A DNA stretch of 64,000 bases from Turnera subulata (taxonomy: Eukaryota > Streptophyta > Magnoliopsida > Malpighiales > Passifloraceae). Made by a program: the position numbers and the translations under genes. The notes under the pieces are model-generated. The model was not told the origin of the DNA. It searched no databases and saw nothing but the letters and a program-made list of their open reading frames with translations. This document shows positions 22,911-32,781 of the stretch, one piece after another. Position 1 is the first letter of the stretch, and the number at the start of each line of letters is the position of its first letter. Location of the stretch: NCBI GenBank assembly GCA_028386065.3, contig JAKUCV010003579.1:224699-288698 (forward strand), in the 5' to 3' direction.

Positions 22911-24054
22911 CTATGTCCGAATGGGAGCAGCTCTTCGTCCACGGCCTCGGCCAACTCCAGAACCACTAGGTACATTGGCCACTGATGCTTGTACCGTGTG
23001 AGCAGGAACAACAACTCCAGATCTTCCCAACCTAGGACATGAACTCTGGTAATGCCCAACTTCGTTGCACTCAAAGCACCTCACCCTAGTCAGAGGAGGT
23101 CTAGGGCGAGTCTCCGGATGAAGTCCCTCCAGATTGGGTCCATGAACTCCCACGATTGTTGTTGTAGCTGTTGCTCCATCCTCGACCCTGAGATACTGGC
23201 ATGGATTGAGTCGGTCCACACCCTGACCTGTTACCGGCGCTCTGGAACCTCTTGTTCTGATTCCCAGCACTCTGTGCAGATTTCCTCTATCTCTCTCTCG
23301 TTCCCCATCCAGATAACTTCTGCTCGAAGAGCATCTGTAAGCATATCCTGGTAAGTCTTATAAACTTTGCACCCCATAACTATTTGGATGTAGGATCGCA
23401 AACCATCCCAGAAATGCTTGCATCTGGCCTCTAGTATGGACACATATTCTGATGCGTAGATGAACAAACGATCAAACTGGATCTCATAGTCGTTCACCGA
23501 CTGTCGATTCGCTGTCACAGACTCAGAAATTCTCGCTTGAGCTGGTCCTGGTAAACTTCTGTGACAAACTTCCTTCGAAACATCTCAGTAAACTGTGTCC
23601 AAGGCATGGTGACTGGTTTCGCCATGTCACGTGTTGCCGAATCCCACCAATCCACAGCTACATTGCGAAACATGGATGCAACATACCTAGCCCACCTGTC
23701 ATCTGTGCATCTCAGCTTCAACATCACTCGGTGAGCTTGACGAAGCCATTCGCCAGCTGCTTGTGGGTTAGTAACCCCTGTGAAGGCATCAAGACCTAGC
23801 TTGGACAGCATGGTGTAAACAGGGTCCTCAACAGGTCCTTGAATCTCCTGTTCACGAGCTTCCCTGGCCTCCAAACGGGCATCCCTAGCATCCTGACGCT
23901 GTAAGATCTGCGCCATGGTGTGCATCATCTGTGTTGTGTCCGCTGGTACTACCGTGGGTATTTGTCCACCCACGAATAGTTGCGGCTGATCGACTGATAC
24001 TTGGTCATCTTCCAAACGCTGCTCAGCATGCTGTTTTCCTCCTACCGGATCCAT
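22911..24054 (-). pseudogene. gag: gag, element A
   Basis: It starts at MDPVGGKQHAEQ (24054), about 125 bases inside the LTR. The capsid domain includes FTGVTNPQAAGEWLRQAHRV, MFRNVAVDWWDS and FRRKFVTEVYQDQLKREF (to about 23520). It continues in a second frame (23518-23231: VNDYEIQFDRL, LRSYIQIVMG). The nucleocapsid has a CX2CX4HX4C knuckle, CFECNEVGHYQSSC, in a third frame near 23045-23085. Two frame breaks inactivate it. Confidence 0.88.
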
Positions 24055-24163
24055 TCGTACCTATATGAGAATGTATGCATGCATGTTATGCCAAGAAAGT
24101 GACCAGACTATGCACATATACGCAACAAACAAGCACAATTATCACCCTAAGGACCTACTACCT

Positions 24164-24176
24164 GCTCCGCTACCAA
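24164..24176 (-). other. Primer-binding site, element A
   Basis: Two bases inside the 5' LTR end (24179) the minus strand reads TTGGTAGCGGAGC, the same 13-mer as at 16-28 and 58977-58989. Confidence 0.8.
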
Positions 24177-24178
24177 GA

Positions 24179-26932
24179 TGAAACGCCCCGACCCGTATTT
24201 ACCGTACAGGGTAAACACATGCCAGAACTGTTCTTATTATAGTAGTAGACAGTACATACAATATAAAAATACAGTAAAAAGCAATCCCAAATACGACATC
24301 CGTCACCCGATCCCGGGGACCATTATTCAAGCCACAACAGCAGAAGCAAAAAACATATGATACACCAACAGAAGTAATACAGCAACATATAAAATACAAC
24401 AGCGGAAGCCTTAGAAAGAGATGCAGCGGAGGTATGGATCCGGGGACTGGTGGAGTAGAAACAGCAGCTGGCCGAACCACGTACCTGTACTACGAGCAAC
24501 TCATCCTACGGGATGAAACCTCGCAGGCGAGGGGTGAGTCCGAAGTGCTCACCGACGAAGGATAAACAGTAATATGCAGGCAAACACAATACTTTTGAAG
24601 GAAATACAAGCAAAAGACAAGTCATAGATTCAACCAAAACATAATTGAGCCAAGATCAAAAGAATGATTATTATTATTACCAATTTTATCTTTCAGGGCC
24701 CTGTCACTGGACAAGCTAGGGTCGTACCTGGTTATTAACATGTTCTGGGTGCTAGATCAAACCAAGAGAGCCCAAGGATCGACATCCCAAAAATAGATCC
24801 CAGGGATAGACATCCCAAAAATATAATAATCCGGGATAGACATCCCAAGCATAAACATGCATATCACAAGTAACCCAGATCATAGCCACCACAAAACAGT
24901 CTCTAACCATCGAGTCGTACCACTACTTTCCAAGTGACAATAAAGTCGTCAACACAACTTCCAATTATCCAATTATCTCGGATTATCCACAATCAATTAA
25001 TCAACAACCAAAACAGCAATAACACCACAATCAAACTCAATTGGCTCAGCAGTTCAATCAAACAAATAATTACCAGAGAAACAAACATAGTATTATGTGC
25101 GACATATCAAAGGTTATCCATCCTCACCTTAGCCGATTTTTCTACTCCTGAAAATCCTCGAAATGTCCCGGCTCTGGCTCCTCGGAATACTACTCGTTAT
25201 CAACTTCTATATCAAACAATAATACATGCACACATAAGATGATATGCAAATGCCAGACTAATACTGTAAGCCGTAAAATAAATACTGACTCGTCTCGGTA
25301 CTCCCCCGGGTTATTCCCATTATCATCATAATTTACCATTTATTTTCAAGTCTCAAATTACCATACTATACTTATACTTATACCCGGATATTATTCCGGT
25401 ATAATACTTACTTTGATAATACCCTTTCCAAAGATATATTTTTTTTGTAATCATAATTATTTATCATAGCATATATTCTTTTCTAAAAATATTTCCTTAA
25501 AATTTATATAACATATATTCTTTTTATTAAAAATACAACTATCATAAAATAATTTTTCTTAAAATAATCTCACCAGAATTACTTACCATAATATGTACTT
25601 ATACATATTATATCAAGATTATTTACCATATAATAATTTCAAAGGCAAGAATTCATATCATAATTACCTCAACTTTTCAAAATACCACAGTTTATACTTC
25701 CCATAATATAATCATATATTCCCCAAAATATATATTTTTTTCCAGAAGTATATATATCATTTATTTTCTTTTCTTTTTTTTTAATAAACTGGGCCAGCCC
25801 AAAATAATCTGGGCCAACCCAGAACCAAAGGCCAAGGGGACCAACCCAGGACCAAGGCTTGAACCCACGTCCACGGGTCAGCCCACGCGGAATCGGGTCA
25901 CCCAACCCATGGGAATCCATCTGGGTCGAAACCTATCAAATGGGTCATCTACAACCCGCCATGCTCACCTAGACGAACGAAATCGGCGGTGCGAGACAAG
26001 CGGCGAGGCGATGGTGACGAGGAAGGCGATGTGGAAGAGGGGAGACGGCGTCGCGGTGGATGGGAGGCGGTGGTGGTTCATGTAGTGGAGGTCGGGTCGT
26101 CGGCTGGCGGCTGCAGGACTCAGGCGGCATCGTCGCGAGGGAGGAGGAGGACGCGGGCGGTGTGTTGGCGGTCGATCGCGCTTCCCGGTGGTGGTGCTGC
26201 GCGCGGTGGTGTTGTCGCAGGTGGTGGCTGACCGGCTGTCCCGGGTAGGTGGTGTTCACGGTGGCGTGTGGAGGAGAAAGGAAGATGGTGGCGGTGTGTG
26301 GTGGTGAGGTGGCGGCAGTCCATTCTTCTTTTCTTTTCTTTTTTTTCTGTTTCTTTTCTTTTCTGTTTTCTTTTCTCTTTTTTTTTTTTTTCTGGTTTGT
26401 AGTGAAGGAAGAAACTGGGTTTTTTGCAGAAACAACGAAGGAGGATCTGTGTTTTGCAGGGAAAACAAGGAAGGGAACTGGGTTATGGGTTTGCCGGCAG
26501 GAGAAGGGTGTGATGATGAAGACATGCAGGAGGATGATGAATTTTTGAAGTGAAACGCAGGATGTGCATCACGGGTGTCACAGGGAAGAGCAGGCTTTCA
26601 CAAGCATAACAGGAGGAGGCGGCTGCATAATTCAATTATGCAGTCGTGTCCCGTCCGGGCCAGAAAATAACTATAATACCCCCTAGACTTTATTTTTGGT
26701 CCAATAATTCGAGGATAAACCTGTCTTTTCTGAAGATTCATGGACCCGAAAAATTCCAACTTTGGTCCGTAAAATCCGCAGAAAAATTCCGAACGTGGGA
26801 CAGAGCTCGGTTTTAGAATCCGATGCCCGATTTACCATGAAATAATTACCAAAGATTATTTTATATGGTAAATTACTGTACAAAGCATTTTACAGTCCGG
26901 TAAAAATATAAATTTTTACCCGGGCTTTTACA
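24179..26932 (-). repeat. 5' LTR of element A
   Basis: 2754 bp. It starts (minus strand) at 26932 with TGTAAAAGCCCGGG and ends at 24179 with ..GGGGCGTTTCA. A C-to-A type change in the first bases (TGTAAAAG versus TGTAACAG) distinguishes it from the other LTR. The GC-rich leader lies at about 25980-26330. Confidence 0.92.
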
Positions 26933-27771
26933 AAGGTTCACATGCATGCTTAAGAATAAGTTTATATAAAATTCAAATCTTATTTCTTTAAGTTTGTTAG
27001 TATCAAAACATGGCTAAGGCATAAGGAGGATTAATATGTTTAAGCAAATCAAACACTAATCCACATATAATCAAAATCCTCGATTAGCGTATATAATCAA
27101 GATTATAGAAAAGAATTAACACAATGCACATGCTAATCCGACCTTAGGCCAACACATTGTTCTTGTTTGTAATTTTTGCTAACTATTCAAGCTCGTTTTC
27201 ATGGTTATATTTTTGCAGTAATTTTCTTTGATTGCTGTTATTCGCTAATTATTCTTCCTAGTTTTTGTAGTTCTTGATTGAATATAAATAATGGGTTTAT
27301 ATCAATCATTATCTTATAATCTTGAGGCATATGAATTATTCATAATTACTTTTATGTAGAAATCTTTAAGTTGAATTTTTGTTAATGATATTTTTTTATA
27401 TTTATGATATTTTAAATTATGTCATAATTCTATTATTCAATAAAAAAGATAATTCTATTAATTTATAATCTAGAGGGATAAGAATTTTTCAAATTCAGTT
27501 TTTATATAGAAATTTTTAAATTGAATTTTCATTAATGATATTTCTAGATGTTCATGTATTTTAAATTATATAATTTATAATATTAAATTATATATTTAAT
27601 AAGGATGTTAATTCTAATAATTTGTTGGCTTTTATACTAGAAGGGAGTTACTATAGCAGGCTACATGTCATTCATTAGTGTATGATGTATCACTCATTAC
27701 TTGTTATTATTAAGTAAGGATAATTTAGTCTCTCAATTTTGAGGAGGTTCATACTTTTATATATAGTATAG

Positions 27772-27784
27772 ATATAGATATAGA
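27772..27784 (-). other. Helitron A 5' terminus
   Basis: On the minus strand the sequence reads TCTATATCTATATCTATAC and then ATATATAAAAGTATG, a typical plant Helitron start. The repeated TCTATA makes the exact first base ambiguous. The following plus-strand base is T, compatible with insertion between A and T. Confidence 0.6.
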
Positions 27785-28387
27785 TGAGTATGTTTTAATT
27801 CATAAAATTTTATTATTTTCTTGTGTAGGCACCTTATATTCCATAAGCTTCATCCATTAATATACAAGTAATATCAATCAATTTATTTATTTTTCTCGAA
27901 ACATGATTTCTTTTAAAATTATAATTTTGGCCTCTTTTATTTCTCATTTTGTCTAGTTAGAATTTTTTAATTTTAATTTTTGATGTAATTTAATATTTTT
28001 TATAACTTGGAAAGAATATTATATGCTAATAAATATCTTATGATCTTATTTCTCAATACCTTCAGATTTTGAATATATTTTGCTAATCTAATTGTATGAG
28101 CATATTTTGACTAATAATTATTTTTTTTGCTAATCTAATTGTATGAGCATATTTTAACTAATAGCAATTACTTTTTATTATATAGAATTTACATGAATAA
28201 TTTTTTTCAATTCTATTATGAAACATGGCATTTCCTTAAATTTTATATTAGTTGCTACTCTCCTCCCTTTCTTTCATTTTTTTTACATAGAGCCTTAGCT
28301 TTTTTTAATGTTTAAAATTAAAATATTTTTAGTTGTAACATATTTATATAAGGGCAAACATAAATTAGTTTCCTCTTTTATATTGCA
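27785..28387. other. Spacer between the two Helitrons, no gene
   Basis: About 600 bp of AT-rich DNA with no coding potential. A short direct repeat, 'GCTAATCTAATTGTATGAGCATATTTT', occurs in two nearby copies near 28083-28155 in abbreviated form. Confidence 0.6.
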
Positions 28388-28415
28388 CTAGTTTTTCAAC
28401 ACGTGCGATGCACGT
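28388..28415 (-). other. Helitron B 3' terminus with hairpin
   Basis: CTAG is followed by TTTTTCAAC and the stem ACGTGC-GAT-GCACGT. The GATGCAC side is shared with Helitron A's hairpin. Confidence 0.68.
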
Positions 28416-28771
28416 AGTACGATGATATATATAATATAATTATTTTTTAATATTAATTATTATTGAAATAAAAATTAAAAAATAAATTATGTAAATAGAA
28501 ATTATTAAATTAGATTATTGTTTTGTAATGTATTTCGACATGATATACTAATATATTATTGTAATGACATTCTAAAATTCATTATTATTAATACAAAAAT
28601 ATTTTCCAAATTATGGAAAAGAATAATAAATTTAATTTATGAAAAAGTGTAAGGGGAAATAATAGTGATTTTTTATATTTGTAAATTATTTATTCATCTA
28701 TTGTAATTTTACACAACAGTTCATGTATTTTAATTATTTTGGTTAAAATCTTCATGATACATATAGTATAT

Positions 28772-30133
28772 TGTTAGGAACAATAGACTTAAGCTAGAGG
28801 GGGGTGAATAGCTTATGATCGAAAATTAAAAACTTTGCAGGAAATAAGTGCGGAATTAAAAGAATGAAGGACACAAGAGATTTTTATACTGGTTCACACA
28901 CAACTAATTTGTGGCTAATCCAGTCCTTCAAGATACACTTGAAGAGTTCACCATCTACCGTTAAGCTTCCAGGTGCTTAACAAACCGTTTATAGCCTAGG
29001 AATTCTAATCACAAGAATCCTACACACTTGCTTGAAGATACCTCACTTCAAGACTTCTCTCAAGGAAAGAAAATCACTCTTCCTATGAGTAGCTACAAGG
29101 GAACAAACCTCCCTTTCAGTGTATGAACAACACTATAGAGATTACTCAAACAAAAGCTCTCTCAAGAGTAGGTATGAGTTACAATTAAGCACTAATAAGG
29201 CAACTCTCAATAATCTCAAAGGAATTGGCTCTTAAACTTGATTGAATGTTTTGCAATGAATGATGAATGAAATAGAGAGTTGATTGGTGGATCAACACAG
29301 CTAAAAATGCTCAATATATAGCTCTGAAAAGTCATGGAGCCGTTTGAAATCCACCCAAGAAAAACACCTTTAAGCAAAGCTTAGTGGGTGCTGAAAAGTT
29401 GTCTGGACCATGCCTTAAACATCGATGTTTTAAAGTAGAACATCGATGTTTTGCCCATAAAATTTGAATTTTGGGCTAACGGTAACTAAAACATCGATGT
29501 TCTGAATCCAAACATCGATGTTATTTTGGTTCGGCAAAATTCTTTTGAAAAAGGTTTATGCAAGAACATCGATGTTGGAAAATGAAACATCGATGTTTTG
29601 TGAAACATCGATGTTTGATTAGCCAACATCGATGTTTTTTGGCTTCGGCAAAATTCTATTTCTAAGACAAGTTTTCATGAACATCGATGTTGGATTGGAA
29701 ACATCGATGTTTTGACCAACGGTCACAAGAACATCGATGTTTTATAATCCAACATCGATGTTTTAGAGCTACTGCCAATATTTTGAAAAACTTGAAAAAC
29801 AGAACATCGATGTTTGCTTTCAGAACATCGATGTTTTGGACTAAAAACACATCTTTATGTTTGAAATCATGCTAATGAATTGTATGATTGAAATGTGTTT
29901 TGTTTGAGCCAATGCCTAAGAGAAGTTGAGTGTTTTACCTTGTACAAATGGGTCCTAACTTCTCTTGCTCTTCTTTGCACTTCAACTCTTGATCATATCT
30001 TCACTTGAATTCTTGATCACTTTGGTTGAGTACTTGTTTGCTTGATTTCTTTTTGCTTCATCTTGGTTATGATCTTGGTTTGTCATTTATCAAAACCTGT
30101 AATAAGTGAACCATGAAGACATAGGTTCTAACA
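28772..30133 (-). repeat. 3' LTR of the Sirevirus
   Basis: 1362 bp with TG/CA ends. The minus strand starts TGTTAGAACCTATG at 30133 and ends ..TTGTTCCTAACA at 28772. The start abuts a polypurine tract. The LTR contains the palindrome array at 29418-29835. Confidence 0.85.
29418..29835. repeat. Array of 14 AACATCGATGTT palindromes in the Sirevirus LTR
   Basis: Exact copies start at 29418, 29439, 29490, 29511, 29565, 29586, 29604, 29625, 29680, 29700, 29730, 29751, 29803 and 29824. They form seven doublets. Start-to-start distance within a doublet is 21 bp in six and 20 bp in one; doublets lie 39-76 bp apart. The flanking sequence is less conserved than the 12-mer. Palindromes in the cis-regulatory part of Sirevirus LTRs are known from maize; this motif and phasing I read directly. 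Confidence 0.95.
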
Positions 30134-30435
30134 ATTTCCCCCTTTTTGATAATGACAAACATCTAGAAGTATATGCTAATGTTTATAACATAAAGATGAT
30201 TCCCCCTATGTTTTACAAAGTATGATTCCCCCTATCTTGTTGCATATACTTCTTCCTATCTTCCCCCTTTTGGCATTAGCAAAAAGAAATGGCGATGAGA
30301 AGAGGTTGGGAAGTGCTTATGTAAGAAATAAGTGGAGCTTTTGAAACATATTAGCTACACCTATACACTCCTATATGTGCTGAAAAGAACAATGGTAAAC
30401 CCTTAATCTTCTTATTGCCACGGCATGTTCCCCCT
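30134..30435 (-). other. Multiplied polypurine tracts upstream of the Sirevirus LTR
   Basis: The LTR-adjacent tract on the minus strand is ATCAAAAAGGGGGAAAT (30134-30150). AGGGGGAA-type copies follow at 30200-30207, 30226-30233, 30261-30270 and 30428-30435. Repeated polypurine tracts are a described feature of Sireviruses. There is no coding sequence between RNase H and the LTR. Confidence 0.75.
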
Positions 30436-30533
30436 GTCTAGTTGCTTTGGTGAGGGGAGTACCTGCAAAACAAATTAGGGGACTCTCCGACGCCCAAGTC
30501 AGTAATGTTCAAAGGAATCTAGAAATGCAAGAA

Positions 30534-32762
30534 TTACATCAAAGTAGAGTCAAGGATGCCAAGTTCGGTACGTATGCGAAAGTATGACTCTTTGTCTAAA
30601 GGCTTTGTGAAAATGTCAGCTAGTTGAAATTTAGTTTCAACAAACTCAATAGCTACATCTCCTTTAGACACATGATCCCTAATGAAGTGATGCCTAATGT
30701 CTATGTGTTTGGTTCTTGAATGAAGAATGGGATTCTTAGTCAAGCATATGGCACTTGTGTTATCACATCTAAGAGGTACTTGACTAAGATTTAGACCATA
30801 ATCCTTTAGTTGTTGTTTCATCCAAAGAATTTGTGCACAACAACTTCCAGCGGCAATGTATTCCGCCTCGGTGGTAGACAATGCAACACTAGCTTGTTTC
30901 TTGCTAAACCAAGAGACTAATGAGCTACCTAGCAAATGACATGTTCCACTAGTGCTTTTACGATCTAATTTGCAACCGGCAAAATCAGAATCGGAATAAC
31001 CTACAAGGTGATGACTAGAGCCTTTAGGATACCACAATCCAACATTTATTGTGCCTACAAGGTATTTCATGATTCGTTTTATAGCCTTGAGATGGGACTC
31101 TCTAGGACAAGATTGAAACCTTGCACACAAGCACACACTAAACATGATATCCGGCCTACTTGCCGTAAGGTAAAGAAGTGAACCGATCATACCTCGATAT
31201 TTCTTAATGTCAACTTCAATACCTTTCTCATCTTTGTCCAAATGAATGGAAGTGCTCATTGGTGTGGCCATTTGCTTGGAATTGTCCATTTCAAAGCGCT
31301 TGAGCAGCTCCTTGCAATACTTGGATTGGGAGATGAATGTTCCTTCCTTCATTTGTTTGACTTGTAAACCGAGGAAGAATGTCAACTCACCCATCATGGA
31401 CATCTCAAACTCATTGGTCATCATGGTGGAAAATTCCTTGCACAAAGACTCATTAGTGGCACCAAAAATGATATCATCTACATAAATTTGAACCAAAAGG
31501 ATGTTATGGTTTTTGTTCTTTATGAATAAGGTAGTGTCAACCTTGCCTCTATTGAACCCGTTATCCAAAAGAAATTTACTCAAACGTTCATACCAAGCTC
31601 TTGGAGCTTGTTTGAGACCGTAAAGAGCTTTCTTAAGTTTAAAAACATGTTCGGGAAATGCATGATCTTCAAAACCAGGAGGTTGAGCAACATATACTTC
31701 TTCTTGAATAAAACCATTTAGAAATGCACTTTTAACATCCATTTGATATAATTTGAAGTTCATAGATGATGCAAATGCAAGCAAGAGACGAATGGCTTCT
31801 AGTCGTGCAACGGGTGCATATGTTTCCTCAAAATCTATTCCTTCTTCTTGATTATATCCTTTAGCTACTAACCTAGCTTTGTTTCTTGTTATTGTGCCAC
31901 TTTCATCTAGTTTGTTTCTAAACACCCATTTTGTGCCAATTATTGTATGATCAATGGGCCTTGGAACCAATTCCCAAACATCATTACGTTTGAATTGATT
32001 TAGCTCTTCTTGCATAGCCAAGGTCCAATGTTCATCATTAATTGCTTCTGAAATAGTTTTAGGCTCAATTTGTGAAACAAATGCAATGTGCCCTATGTTA
32101 TCTCTAAGTGAATTTCGAGTACTTACCCCGCGGTTGATATCACCTATTACCGTGTCAAGAGGATGATCTTTGGACTCTCTCCATGCTCTAGGTAATTCTT
32201 GGTTGATATCAACCGTTGTGTCTTGAACGTCTTCCACAGGGCTTGGTTCTTCTTGTTGTGGTGTAGCCTCTATTTCTTGTTGAGGTGTTGGTTCAATTGG
32301 AGTGCCTCCTTTCTTCCAAGAGATGTTTTGCATAGCTTCTTCTTCCTCATCATTCATTGACATCTTCTCGAGTGTACCTACAAGATCATCACAAAAATCC
32401 TTTCTCGCCAAGCGAGTATCATTTTCTGCAAACACAACATGAGGGGATTCCTCAATACTCAAGGTACGTCTATTGAAGACTCTATACGCTTTGCTGCGCA
32501 ATGAATAACCGAGAAAGATGCCTTCATCAGATTTTGCATCAAATTTTCCTAGATTATCTTTCCCATTATTATGGACAAAACATTTGCAACCAAAGACTCG
32601 TAGATGAGAAATGTTAGGCTTTCTCCCTTTGTATAATTCATAAGGCGTTTTCATGAGAATTGGCCTTATGATTGCTCGGTTTAACACATAGCAAGCCGTA
32701 CTAACTCCATTGGCCCAGAAATACTTGGGAATTTTAGCCTCATTGAGCATTGTTCTTGCCAT
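30534..32762 (-). CDS. pol: Ty1/copia pol fragment: integrase end, RT and RNase H (open frame)
   Basis: 742 codons without a stop, and the frame stays open upstream to 32781, so the ATG at 32762 is an internal Met of a truncated polyprotein. Residues 1-120 are the integrase C-terminal region ([17 protein letters not shown]). Residues 135-210 are an acidic, Gln-rich linker. The RT spans about 255-510, with [11 protein letters not shown], the catalytic Asp342 in [10 protein letters not shown], and YVDD at 427-430. RNase H spans about 585-720, with [27 protein letters not shown] and ADIFTKPL. All catalytic acids of RT and RNase H look intact. It is the best-preserved coding sequence in the window, but integrase is incomplete. 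Confidence 0.92.
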   Translation of the reverse strand: MARTMLNEAKIPKYFWANGVSTACYVLNRAIIRPILMKTPYELYKGRKPNISHLRVFGCKCFVHNNGKDNLGKFDAKSDEGIFLGYSLRSKAYRVFNRRTLSIEESPHVVFAENDTRLARKDFCDDLVGTLEKMSMNDEEEEAMQNISWKKGGTPIEPTPQQEIEATPQQEEPSPVEDVQDTTVDINQELPRAWRESKDHPLDTVIGDINRGVSTRNSLRDNIGHIAFVSQIEPKTISEAINDEHWTLAMQEELNQFKRNDVWELVPRPIDHTIIGTKWVFRNKLDESGTITRNKARLVAKGYNQEEGIDFEETYAPVARLEAIRLLLAFASSMNFKLYQMDVKSAFLNGFIQEEVYVAQPPGFEDHAFPEHVFKLKKALYGLKQAPRAWYERLSKFLLDNGFNRGKVDTTLFIKNKNHNILLVQIYVDDIIFGATNESLCKEFSTMMTNEFEMSMMGELTFFLGLQVKQMKEGTFISQSKYCKELLKRFEMDNSKQMATPMSTSIHLDKDEKGIEVDIKKYRGMIGSLLYLTASRPDIMFSVCLCARFQSCPRESHLKAIKRIMKYLVGTINVGLWYPKGSSHHLVGYSDSDFAGCKLDRKSTSGTCHLLGSSLVSWFSKKQASVALSTTEAEYIAAGSCCAQILWMKQQLKDYGLNLSQVPLRCDNTSAICLTKNPILHSRTKHIDIRHHFIRDHVSKGDVAIEFVETKFQLADIFTKPLDKESYFRIRTELGILDSTLM

Positions 32763-32781
32763 TTCCTCAAGACACCTTATG

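Larger units (their letters stand above)
16621..26932 (-). mobile_element. Complete Tekay/Del-type Ty3/gypsy element A
   Basis: This is a full-length minus-strand element of 10,312 bp with two LTRs of about 2.8 kb. Both ends are TG..CA, and the perfect duplication AAGGT flanks it (16616-16620 and 26933-26937). The internal order on the minus strand is primer site, gag, protease, RT, RNase H, integrase with chromodomain, polypurine tract. The chromodomain and long LTRs point to the Tekay (Del) chromoviruses. The LTRs are visibly very similar apart from small indels, so the insertion is fairly recent, yet the coding region has many lesions. It inserted into the solo copia LTR. Confidence 0.93.
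15221..27154 (-). mobile_element. Solo Ty1/copia-type LTR, split by gypsy element A
   Basis: The LTR is 15221-16620 plus 26938-27154 (about 1.6 kb). It starts TGTAGATCCAAAGTGG, ends ..GGCCAACA, and is flanked by the perfect 5-bp duplication CATTG at 15216-15220 and 27155-27159. The start resembles the Sirevirus LTR at 28772 ('CTAGAGGGGGTG..GAATTAGCC'). There is no coding region, so LTR-LTR recombination has removed the internal part. AACGTT and GGCGCC palindromes occur several times near 15880-16170. Copia origin is inferred from that resemblance. Confidence 0.75.
8438..27784 (-). mobile_element. Helitron A (non-autonomous), heavily interrupted
   Basis: The element lies on the minus strand. 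Its 3' end is CTAG at 8438-8441 plus the hairpin at 8447-8465. Its 5' end is TCTATAC..TATATATAAAAG, read on the minus strand, near 27772-27784. Both are hallmarks of Helitrons. Helitron-derived DNA covers about 8438-9477, 11915-11970, 13971-15220 and 27155-27784; the rest is later insertions. Colinear pieces match Helitron B: 8565-8625 resembles 28635-28690, 15165-15220 resembles 42885-42935, and 27590-27770 resembles 43140-43370. No RepHel gene is visible. The base left of CTAG is G instead of the expected A, so the boundary has mutated. Confidence 0.6.
28772..32781 (-). mobile_element. Ty1/copia Sirevirus (SIRE/Maximus type), truncated
   Basis: On the minus strand, the surviving 3' half of a copia element reads integrase C-terminus, RT, RNase H, multiplied polypurine tracts, 3' LTR. 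The pol frame is still open where gypsy element B begins at 32782. The missing 5' half (LTR, gag, protease, most of integrase) is not found right of element B, where Helitron DNA resumes at 42316. No env-like frame fits between RNase H and the LTR. Confidence 0.88.

Noticed and set aside
29418..29835. CRISPR-like interpretation of the 12-mer array
   Set aside because: The units are 12-bp palindromes with 6-43-bp gaps in a plant copia LTR; there is no CRISPR context.
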